DNA from: Helicostylum pulchrum
Lineage: Eukaryota > Mucoromycota > Mucoromycetes > Mucorales > Mucoraceae
Reading direction: 5' to 3'
Length of the DNA stretch: 64,000 nucleotides
NCBI GenBank assembly: GCA_025677825.1
Contig: JAIXMO010000016.1
Location: forward strand, 248,001-312,000
The translations under genes were made by a program, and so were the position numbers. The stretch's first letter is position 1; the number at the start of each line of letters is the position of its first letter. The notes below the pieces were generated by a model. The model was not told where the DNA came from, made no database searches, and saw only the letters and a program-made list of their open reading frames with translations. Below are positions 36,094-45,563 of this stretch, piece after piece.

Positions 36094-36646
36094 TTAGGAA
36101 GACTTTCCACCAAAATTCCAAATCGGAGCCGCTACAGTAACTCCCTCAGCATTCATGCACTCAACATAATATTTTTCTTTTGTACCGTGTATAGTAAGTC
36201 CACCACCTGTTTCACAACCGACATGCCCATCAAAAGATGGTTGGTTGGTAAAGAAAAGTTCAATCTGTAAGTATAAGTTATATGTATTAGCAAAAAAAAA
36301 AAAAAAAAAAAGAAAAAAAAATGAGAAATGTAAAGTTACAGCAAATAAAGCGAAGTTGTCATTTCTTAAATTGGAGGAGCAATCCTTTGAAGTATAAGGA
36401 CAACATTCCGTGGTATCCTTTTCCATATGTTTCGAAAAGTGACTATATAAACTGTAAATACTAATTTTTGAAAAACGTATATCTAAAAAAAACACTTAGT
36501 TACCGCGTCACGGGAATACCTTCATTATAGTTTTTCTGGGTTATTCTAAACGAAGTACCGTCAGTAAGCTTGTTATAAATGCAATAACCTCGTATTCCTT
36601 GAAAGAAAAGGAAAATTGACAACAGAAGTAGTTTAATTCCAACCAT
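36094..36646 (-). CDS. Small secreted six-Cys protein, array copy 3
   Basis: Exons 36646-36504, 36442-36340, 36264-36094; 138 aa. Signal peptide MVGIKLLLLSIFLFFQGIRG, then YCIYNKLTDGTSFRITQ, HFSKHMEKDTTECCPYT and GGGLTIHGTKEKYYVEC, with six cysteines in family spacing. The tail ends APIWNFGGKSS. The first donor is GTAACT, weaker than the GTAAGT of sister genes because of a small insertion. The second intron has no stop in frame and is a multiple of three, so failure to splice would insert a Phe-rich stretch rather than end the protein. Function unknown. Confidence 0.85.
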
Positions 36647-36723
36647 TTGATTTTATATATTATATTCAATTGATTTTCTGATTTTTTTTTCTTCACTTTA
36701 TATACTGTAGGTATCCTTTGTTC

Positions 36724-36812
36724 TCATGTATTAGCAACAAAGAATAAAGTTCATGTATTAGCAACATACAATAACGTTCATATATTAGCAAAAAATAATA
36801 AAGTTTAAAAAG
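36724..36812. repeat. Three tandem ~30-bp repeats upstream of array copy 3
   Basis: The unit TTCATGTATTAGCAACAxAxAATAAxG occurs three times with small changes upstream of copy 3; other copies have it once. It lies within the shared upstream block, so it may multiply a regulatory site. Confidence 0.65.
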
Positions 36813-37061
36813 AGAATGAGACGGAAAGAGAAAATAAGAAAGAGATCTTACAAATGGAAGTTATTCAAAGAGAGGCATTACAAAGGGGGTACTTCTTTAT
36901 TACATAAAAAAGTTACGCTACCTACCTTTCAAGTTACAAAAGAATTATTCTCCAGATAAAAACATGTTTTTATAATTTATTATGACAAAATAGCAATTTT
37001 TATAACAAAATAGCATTTTAATACGAGTACTTTCTAAGTAATCGAGACAAAGATTTTCTTC

Positions 37062-37605
37062 TTAGGCTTCCGCTTGCTTAAAATCGAAAATCTGAGCCGC
37101 AAAAGTAACTCCTTTGGCATTCGTGCACTCAGCATAATATTTTTCTTTTGTACCCAGAAAAGTAAGTTCACCTCCTGTTGTACAACTTACAGTCCCAACA
37201 TAAGATGATCTGTCAATAAAGAAAATTTTAAACTATAAAGTTTTATGTGTTAGCAAAAAAAAAGGAAAAAGAAAAAGAAAATGAGAGATGTATAGTTACG
37301 CCAAATTTAGCCCCATTGCCGTCGCTTAAACTAGGAGAACAAAACTTTGAAGTATAAGGACAACATTCCGTGGTATCCTTTTTCATATGTCTCGTAAAGT
37401 AACTACGTAAATTATAAATACTAATTTTTGAAGAACGTATATCTACAAAAAAAACAACTTACCTCTGTGAGGGTTCCTCTTTAATACCTGGATGCTGGGT
37501 TATTCTAAACGTGGAACCGTCACTAAACTTGTTGTGGATGCAGTAACCTCGTATTCCTTGAAAGAAAAAAAGGCTTGACAACAATAGTAACTTAATTCCA
37601 ACCAT
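37062..37605 (-). CDS. Small secreted six-Cys protein, array copy 4
   Basis: Exons 37605-37463, 37402-37300, 37232-37062; 138 aa. Signal peptide MVGIKLLLLSSLFFFQGIRG, then YCIHNKFSDGSTFRITQ, the variable segment HPGIKEEPSQ, then RHMKKDTTECCPYTSKFC and GGELTFLGTKEKYYAEC. Six cysteines are in register; the usual Asp before the exon-2 single Cys is Phe here. The tail ends QIFDFKQAEA. It has the same exon 1 (143 nt) and exon 2 (103 nt) lengths as copies 3, 5 and 6. Function unknown. Confidence 0.85.
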
Positions 37606-37884
37606 TTGATTTTTATATATTATATTCAACTGATTTTTTTTCTTCACTTTATATACTATAGGTGTCCTTTGTTTATATATATTAGCAACAAATAATAAGG
37701 TTTGAAAAGAAAATGAGATGGAAAGAGACCTTACGAATGAGAGCCATTCAAAGAGGAAATTGCAAAGGGGATACTTCTTTATTAAATAAAAAAAGCTATG
37801 CTACCTGCCTTCAAGTTAAAAGAATTACTATCTGGATAAAACATGTTATGAAAAAATAGCATTTTATTACAACAAAATAACACT

Positions 37885-38476
37885 TCAATAGAAATACGGA
37901 TCTTTCGAAGTAACCGAGACAAAGCGCTTCCTCTTAGTTATACGTTTAGTTAAATCCCAAATCGGAATTTCTGTAGCAACTCCTTCGGCATTCATGCACT
38001 CGGCATAATAATGGTTTTTTGTACCGTGTATAGTAATTTCGCCACCTGTTGTACAGCTTACAGTCCCACGAAAAGATGGTTGCTCGAAAAATATAAGAGT
38101 AATCTATAAGTATAAGTTATATGTATTAGCAAAAAAGAAAACGAAAAGAAAACGAGAAATGTATAGTTACTTCGAATAAAGCTATAGCGTTGTTTTTTAA
38201 AGCAAAGGAACAATCCTTTGAAGTATGAGGACAACATTCCTTGGCATCCTTTTCCATATGTTTCGAAAAGCGACTAAACATAAATTGTAAATGCTAATTT
38301 TTGAAGAACGTATATCTATAAAAAAACACTTACTTCCCTGATAAAGTAACTGAATTATCTACATTCTGGGTTATTGAAAACGAGGTACCGTCAGTAAGCT
38401 TGTTGTAAACGCAATAACCTCGTATTCCTTGAAAGAAAAGGAAACTTGACAACAAGAGTAGCTTAATTCCAACCAT
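37885..38476 (-). CDS. Small secreted six-Cys protein, array copy 5 (basic tail)
   Basis: Exons 38476-38334, 38273-38171, 38103-37885; 154 aa. Signal peptide MVGIKLLLLSSFLFFQGIRG, then YCVYNKLTDGTSFSITQ, RFSKHMEKDAKECCPHT and GGEITIHGTKNHYYAEC. The frame runs past the point where copies 1, 3, 4 and 6 stop and adds a Lys/Arg-rich tail (DLTKRITKRKRFVSVTSKDP) ending YFY. The tail is encoded by DNA that is 3' UTR in its sisters, so it arose by loss of a stop. Function unknown. Confidence 0.83.
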
Positions 38477-38846
38477 TTGATTTTATATATTACATTCAAT
38501 TCTTTTTTTGATTTTTTTTTTCTTCACTTTATATACTGTAGATGTCCTTTGTTCTCAGGTATTAGCAACAAATATTAAAGTTTGAAAAGGGAATGAGATG
38601 AAAAGAGCAAATAATAAAGAGATCTTACAAATGGGAGTTATTCAAAGAGGTATTACGAAGGGGTACTTCTTTATTAAATAATGAATTTGTGCTATCTGCC
38701 TTCAAGTTAAAATAATTACTATCTGGATAAAACATGTTATGACAAAATAGCATTTTTATTACAACAAAATAGCATTTCAATAGAAATACGGGTCTTTCGA
38801 AGTAATCGAGATAAAGATCTTCCTCTTAGACATACGTTTAGCTAAA

Positions 38847-39368
38847 CTACTCAATCGGAATCGCTTCAGTAATTCCTTCAGCAGTCAAGCACTCAGCGTA
38901 ATATTTTTCTTTTGTACCGTGTATAGTAAGTCCACCACCTGTTCGACAATATACAGTCCCAGAAAAAGATGATTCGTCCATAAAGAAAATTTGAATCTAT
39001 AAGTATAAGTTATATGTATTAACAAAAAAAAAAATGAAAAGAAAATGAGAAATGTATAATTACGTCAAAATAAACTCTTTTGTCGTTTTTTAAAGTAGGG
39101 GAACAATCGCTGTTAGTATAAGGACAACATTCTATGGAATCCTTTTCCATATGTTTCGAAAATGCTCTACATGTATTGTAAATATTAATTTTTGAAGAAC
39201 GTATATCTGAAAAGAAAACACTTACTGCCCGATGGGAATACGTGGATTAAAGTAATTCTGGGCTATTCGAAACGACGAACCGTCAGTAAGCTTGTTGTAA
39301 ACGCAAAATCCTCGTATTCCTTGAAAGAAAAGGAAACTTGACAATAAAACTAATTTAATTCTGACCAT
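38847..39368 (-). CDS. Small secreted six-Cys protein, array copy 6 (short tail)
   Basis: Exons 39368-39226, 39166-39064, 38996-38847; 131 aa, the shortest. Signal peptide MVRIKLVLLSSFLFFQGIRG, then FCVYNKLTDGSSFRIAQ, AFSKHMEKDSIECCPYT and GGGLTIHGTKEKYYAEC. The protein ends EAIPIE at a TAG that lies where the others have the Trp of IPIW, so the tail is trimmed. It is first in the transcription direction and nearest the GH3 gene. Its upstream region matches that of copy 2. Function unknown. Confidence 0.83.
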
Positions 39369-39792
39369 TTGATTTTATATATTGTTTATTAGATTGTTTT
39401 TTTTTCTTATATAAAAAAAACTCACTTTATACGTGATAAGTGTCCTTTGTTCTCATGTATTAGCAACAAATATTATAGTTTGAAAACAGTCTGAGATTGA
39501 AAGAGCAAATAATAAAGAGATCCATGATCTCTTTATATGTTTTGTGTTTAAAATGTTGCCAATTCCAAGATATTTTATAAAACACAAAACATACCGCCAT
39601 AACTATATTTATGAAAAAAAAAGAGTCTTTGTAAATGTATATATGATCACGCGATGTTTTCACGGCATTTATTATAATAAAGTCTTAATAAAAACGCCAT
39701 TCTTGACGAAGCTTTCATTTTTGTAAATACTACTTGGATATTTTAATAAACATAGTAAATGTGTGTTTGATAACTAGTTATTCTATCGAATA

Positions 39793-40010
39793 CAGTAGCG
39801 GCTCTATTTCAGGATGGCCGAAATCTGGAAGAAATACACCCTTATATCGAGCATACCCTTATTATCGGGCAGTGGATAATTACCGCTAAGGAAAAAACTC
39901 ATTGAGATACAGGACTTCTAAAATCACTCACGTCATAACTGCTTAAATTAGCAGTGATTTCTTACGGTTTTAAATTTACTGATAAACAGGAAACGCGTTT
40001 TGGATCCGAG
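39793..40010 (+). mobile_element. hAT-like element fragment C
   Basis: Begins CAGTAGCGGCTCTATTTCAG then GATGGCCGAAATCTG and ends near TTAGCAGTGATTTCTTACGG. The 12 bases before it (ATTCTATxGAATA) also match those before fragment B, so B and C were copied together with the neighbouring gene rather than inserted independently. Confidence 0.55.
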
Positions 40011-40282
40011 TTGTATAATACAAAATAGTTATTTACATATATCTCTCAGAAAAAAAAAAAAATTTTAAATATTTTTTTCGATTTTCATTTTTGGTGGTCA
40101 ACCCCTTTCGTTTTTTTTGCCAAAAGTCATGGTTTTTCTTCCATTATTTTGAATCTAATTCGACTCTCTTGGTGGAAAAAAAATTGATAAAGCACTCGTT
40201 TAGGCCCTTCTAATACATTTTAAATCACACTTTTAATGCAGAAATTGAAAGAATAATGACTGTTTAAACATTCATTTTTTGG
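39990..40282. repeat. Long direct repeat flanking the array, right copy
   Basis: Same orientation as 32808-33093 and similar over roughly 290 bp by eye. Downstream sequences then diverge; here the hAT transposase relic follows directly. Confidence 0.75.
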
Positions 40283-40479
40283 AGTTTTTTTGTGAGCTTA
40301 ACTTTTGGAAAGAGAGCATTTATCGTGCCCATGGATTACGCACTTATAAAACGAAAGAGACGCCGATCATAAACATTGCAACGTTATGTTATAATATATG
40401 CGAGAAAGTATTCTCATTTTCTGGAGCATATATAACACACAAGTCTAATCTTAATAAAATTCGTGCTAGGAAAAAGTGA
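40279..40479 (+). pseudogene. hAT transposase C-terminal relic
   Basis: A 66-codon ORF whose end reads NICEKVFSFSGAYITHKSN then LNKIRARKK. This fits the hAT dimerisation region (S/C-E-x-VFS-x-x-G-x-x-x-x-x-x-R/S-x-x-L). The N-terminal catalytic part is absent, so it is a fragment of an autonomous element related to the adjoining hAT-like termini. Confidence 0.55.
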
Positions 40480-40608
40480 TTATATTTAATAAATTTCTTC
40501 GTTTAAACAGCTACTGTAAATAATAAGTCTTAAAAACACGAAATTTAAAACTTGTTCGGTACGAGTAAATATGTATAAAAAAATGTCTAATTGTTTATTA
40601 AAAGTATG

Positions 40609-43433
40609 CTAAGATAATGTAAATGTGGCAGAGCCTCTAATGTTTCTACTGCTGGAGCCAATATGTACTTTAAATTCTCCTTGAGGCACAACCCACTGAT
40701 GAGATTCGACGCTATAGTAGCTTAATTCTGTCTTTTTAAAGCTAAAATTCACCACCTGTTCACCACCTTTACTCAAGAATATCTTTTCGAAACCACGAAG
40801 TAACTTTGGAGGTTCATCTGCTATCTCTGGGAACGTAATATAAGCTTGAGGTACCTCTGCACCATCTACCATACCAGTATTAGCGATAGTTACAGAAGCT
40901 TGGACATCTACATTGTCGTTAGCTGTTCCTTGGTTAAGAATAATATTGATGTCCCTATATTCAAACGACGTATACGATAATCCATAACCAAATTCATACA
41001 AAGGTTCAATAGCGTGCTTGTCAAACCACCGGTAGCCAATATTAATACCCTCCGAATATTCGAACTATGAAACAAAAATACCCTTTTAGTAACAAACTAA
41101 AGCAACTAAATTTTAGACTTACGCTCATGCCATGATCAATTTTTGCAGGATAATCCTCCTTTCTTTTAGCAATTGTATAAGGTAATCTTCCTGAAGGATT
41201 GACATCACCAAAGAGAATATCCGCCAAGGAGTTTCCAGATTCTTGACCAGGAAGACCGGGTAATACAATGGCTTTAATATTAGGATGATTACTCCAGGGC
41301 ATAAGGATAGGTCCGACAGAATGAATAACAACAATAGTATTCTCATTTGCATCTGCAACTGCTTTAATCTAAAAATATAATATACATTTAGCAAATAAAA
41401 CTATTATATATAAAAAATGATTTTTTTATATACCAATTCATTTCCGTTATGCCAAAGGTCTAAATGGTTACGATCTCCTTTATGTCCTTCTACAGTAATA
41501 TATTCTTCTCCGGAGTTGGCATTCACGCATACAATGGCAATATTTGCTTTAGATGCTAAATCTGCTGCAACTGGTAAATCATCGTCTCTTAAATGTTCTG
41601 TTATGTCTATAACATTTCCTGCTCGTGCACGGATACCGTCTAAAGGCTATATATATTTATCAGTAAAGAAAAAAAAAGAGCATACAAAAAAAACACTTAC
41701 AGAAACCAAGTATGGGTATCGGCTTGTTCCGCTACCCCATCCAGAAGCAATAGAACCAGAAGAACAGCCATGATCCTCACATTCAAGACCCCTAAAGAAG
41801 TTCTAGTTAGTTATGGATATATATCATTAGGAAAAAATAACATACAGTTGATTTGTTGTAGCATCAGATCCAATAATGGCCATTTTTTTAATACCGTTTG
41901 TACGCAAAGGAAGAATGTTTTCTAGATTCTTTAATAATATGGTAGAAGCAGCACCCATTTCTCTAATAATATTCTTGTGGTCGCTCTGAACATCGATATG
42001 TTTGTCTAATTCTGGTCTGAAACTATGGAAATTTGTGTTTGGAAAGTTCTAAACCTTAAAAATTAGTACTTTGTAATAATCTAATTTTAACTCTTATTAT
42101 GTACCTGATCTTGTCCAAGCTATAAAGTAGAGTAATGTTCAGTAATCTATTATTCGATTTTTATTTTATATGGTTAATTACCTTATACCAAGAAGCAACA
42201 ATTCGCATCACCATATCTGTTACTCGGTCTTCCTGGACTCGGCCAGCTTGAACGGCGTCTGTTAAATTTTTACCGAAATAAGAATCACCGGAATGGAACG
42301 ATATATCGCCTAATAAATAAAAAAGTAACAAATAAATAATTATTTTTTTTTCCTTGAGACTTTTCTGTTTGTTATTACCTGGCATAGTCATATCAAGTCC
42401 ATTATTAGCACTATCTACAGTTGAATGAGTAGCAGACCAATCGCTTTGTACAAACCCTTTGAACCCTAATTGGCCTTTTAGTAATTTGTTAATAGCGTAA
42501 TCACTCTCGCATGCGTAAACTCCGTTAATTTTATTATAAGCGCACATAACAGATGCTACGCCCGCCTCAATTGATCTTGCAAATGGCCATAAATAGACCT
42601 CTTGGATTGTTCTTTCATCGATATTTGCAGAATGCTATATATATATATAAAAAGAGTTGAGTGAAAAAAGATCAAGAGTCTCCTTTTTTTACTATATTTA
42701 CCACCAGTCGATTTGTTTCTTGTTCGTTACCGATTAAATGCTTAGCAACTGCCATCTAAAAGTACATTTATGAAATAAAAAAATATGAGTCATTTTCTTT
42801 TTTCTTTCAGATAAGTTTATAACTTACCACACCCTGACTTTGAATACCAGTAATAGTTTCAGCAGAAGCAACACCAACCAAATACGGATCTTCTCCAAAG
42901 GCCTCCCAGTTTCTTCCTGCTTCAGGAGCTCTCAGCATATTCATGGATGGACCTAACTGAATATGAGCACCTTTAGCTCTAAATTCTTCTCCCATGTACT
43001 CGCCACGTTTTCGAATCGCCGCTCGATCAAAAGAAGCGGCTGCATTGATTCCGGCAACACCAGAGCTTACACCGTCCGCGAACCGCATACCCAATGGAGA
43101 GTCTTGTAAACATAGTTCCGGAAAGTCAGGACTAGTTGTACGTCCGTTGTTTCCTACGCAAGGTCCTGTTTGCCATCCTATACCCGTAGTAATATTGACT
43201 TTTTGTTCTAACGACATTTGGTCTACCAACATTTTGGCTTTTACGTAAGATTCATCCCAGCTTAATATGTTGATTAGAGTTGATGTTTGTTTTACTGCTT
43301 CTTGAACATTTATTTCAGATAATAATTTTCTTGTATATGAAAATTCTTCTTCGGCCTGATCGAATGGTAAAGCAAACGATTGATATATAAATGTAGTTGT
43401 AACTACTGCTGTACTTAGAATATATAACTTCAT
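40609..43433 (-). CDS. Secreted beta-glucosidase, glycoside hydrolase family 3
   Basis: Hydrolyses terminal beta-glucosyl units from cellobiose or beta-glucan oligomers outside the cell. About ten exons, roughly 800 aa. A signal peptide (MKLYILSTAVVTTTFIYQSFA) precedes the GH3 N-terminal barrel: GWQTGPCVGNNG, CLQDSPLGMRF, GPSMNMLRAPEAGRNWEAFG, MAVAKHLIGNEQETNR, VMCAYNKING, and GFVQSDWSATHS, whose Asp is the nucleophile. The alpha/beta sandwich (ECEDHGCSSGSIASGWGSG) and a fibronectin-III-like domain (LYEFGYGLSYTSFEY onward) follow. A 15-nt microexon (42105-42119, LGQDQ) lies between the domains. The start at 43433 places the signal peptide first; an in-frame ATG 11 codons upstream is less likely. 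Confidence 0.9.
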
Positions 43434-44035
43434 GTATGTATATAAAAAAAAAGATGAGAGATACAAAGAAACGTAAAAATAAGTTGAAACTATATATACA
43501 TAAAAAAAAAGGGAGTGCTTTAATTAAAATATGCAACCAAAGTGTGTTTGATTTGGAGAAACATACTCCTATTTGTTTACTGTCAATAGTAATATACATA
43601 AAAGACTACAATTAATGTATATATAATAAATATAAAATAAAGTTTCCCCACATATTTTGGATCTCGTAGATTTTATAGTTTATATTTAATAAGAGACCAC
43701 AATGATGTTTTATGATAGCAAAAAGAGAACAAACAAAAATATCCGGAAAAGAAACAAACTATAGTGCAGTTTGTTTAGAATAATACCCTTCCGTACAAAA
43801 AAAAAGGGGAATATCTTTCGTGAATTAGCGTGATTAATTCTATCATATGCCGATGCCTAATGTTTTTCCGATTCATACAAATGTTACCTTTAAAAAGTGA
43901 CATTTTCATTGGATAAGGTGTTTAAAAAATTCATAAGCTGTTGGTCATTGTAAATAACTCCCAAAACCAGACCCCTCTTCTCTTCTTCTCTCTTTTATTT
44001 TTTTTTTGTAAAAAAACAAGTAACAATAACTCAAA
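43434..44035. promoter_or_regulatory. Divergent intergenic region, GH3 / UROD
   Basis: About 600 bp between divergent starts, containing both promoters. A CT-rich tract (about 43976-44008) lies just upstream of the UROD start. No specific sites recognised. Confidence 0.4.
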
Positions 44036-45373
44036 ATGACTACTTACAAGGCAGAGAATTTCCCTAAGCTTCAAAACGATCTTATTCTTCGTGTTTCTCG
44101 TGGTAAGTACTCGCCTATCCCTTGTTTCATAACCTGGTTATCAACGTAATTTTTTTTTTAATATTATTATTTAGGTGAAAAAGGTGAGCGTGCACCTGTT
44201 TGGATTATGAGACAAGCTGGTCGTTACTTACCTGGTAAGTCTTTTATTTATTTTTTCTCGCGGAAAGAAGAAAATACTTCTTTTTTTTTCGAATGACTAA
44301 TACTTTACAATGACTTTTTAGAATTCCATGAGATTAGAAAGGATCACAGTTTTTTTGAAGTATGTCGTACTCCTGAGCTCGCTTGTCAGTTAACCCTTCA
44401 ACCTATTGATCGTTATGGTAAGCTTTTGGACGCCTCTATTATCTTTTCCGATATTTTGGTTATTCCTCAAGCCATGGGTCTTGAAGTTCTTATGGTAGCT
44501 GGTAAGGGACCAGTTTTCACTGCTCCTTTGGATACTCCCGCCGATTTAGTTCGTTTGACCGAAAATGTAGATGTTGAAAAGGAATTGGGCTACGTTTATC
44601 AAGCTATCACCTTGACCCGTCATAGACTTGAAGGTCGCGTCCCCTTATTCGGTTTCATCGGTGCCCCTTGGACCTTAATGGCTTATATGATCGAAGGTGG
44701 TGGAAGTAAGACATTGGCTAAGGCCAAGGGTTGGTTATGGAAGTATCCTAAGGAATCTCATGCTTTATTACAACGTATTACTGATATTGCTATTGAATTC
44801 TTGGTTGGCCAAGTTAGAGCTGGTGCTCAGGTAAAAGAAAAAAAAATTAATCCGGTACCCCTGGCCAATCAGTAATAACCCTTTTTTTTTTTTTGCTTTA
44901 TTTAGATGCTTCAAGTATTCGAATCATGGGGTGGTGAACTCTCTCCTGACGCCTTCAAGGAATTCTCTCTTCCCTACATTAGACAAATTTCCAACAAGGT
45001 AAAGGAACGTTTGGCTAAGGAAGGATTAGAACTTGTTCCTATGACTATCTTCTCAAAGGGTTCTTGGTACGGTCTTGAAGACTTAGCCGAGTCAAACTAT
45101 GAAGTTGTTTCTCTTGATTGGACTATCGATCCTGCATACGCTCGTAAGATGACCAATGATAAGGTTGCTCTTCAAGGTAACATGGATCCTACTGTCCTCT
45201 ACGGTAGCTTCGATGCTATCCGTGAGATCGCCACCAAGATGGTTCATACTTTTGGTAAGGATTCCAGACACATTGCTAACTTGGGTCATGGTATTTTACC
45301 CACAGTTGATCCTGAGGCTTTGAAGGTTTATTTGGAAACTGTCCAAAAGGTTTCTGCTGAAATTAGAAAGTAA
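44036..45373 (+). CDS. HEM12: Uroporphyrinogen decarboxylase
   Basis: Cytosolic haem-pathway enzyme that converts uroporphyrinogen III to coproporphyrinogen III. Four exons (44036-44102, 44175-44234, 44322-44830, 44906-45373) give 367 aa, the usual eukaryotic length. The N-terminal signature [12 protein letters not shown] (catalytic Arg), the conserved [12 protein letters not shown] with the substrate-binding Asp, the second signature [20 protein letters not shown], and the C-terminal [13 protein letters not shown] are all present. Exons are rich in codons of highly expressed fungal genes. Three introns lie in the 5' 60%. Complete; no oddities. Confidence 0.95.
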
Positions 45374-45563
45374 AAAGTAGAGAACAAAATATTTGTAATA
45401 TAGTCAATCATCATTTTCTTTTAATAAAAAAGAGAGAGAGTAAAATATAAAATGAAAAGGATGTGTTGTGTATATATGCATGTAATGTACATGGTCTAAA
45501 AAATAGTTGTATTAATGTAGTAAGTAATTATAAAGGGATAAAAGGAAGAGGTATTAGGAAAAC

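Larger units (their letters stand above)
39369..40608. other. Spacer between array and GH3 gene with hAT-like fragment C
   Basis: Upstream block of copy 6, then hAT-like fragment C, the right copy of the long repeat and a hAT transposase relic (listed separately), then the 3' flank of the beta-glucosidase. No intact gene. Confidence 0.5.
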
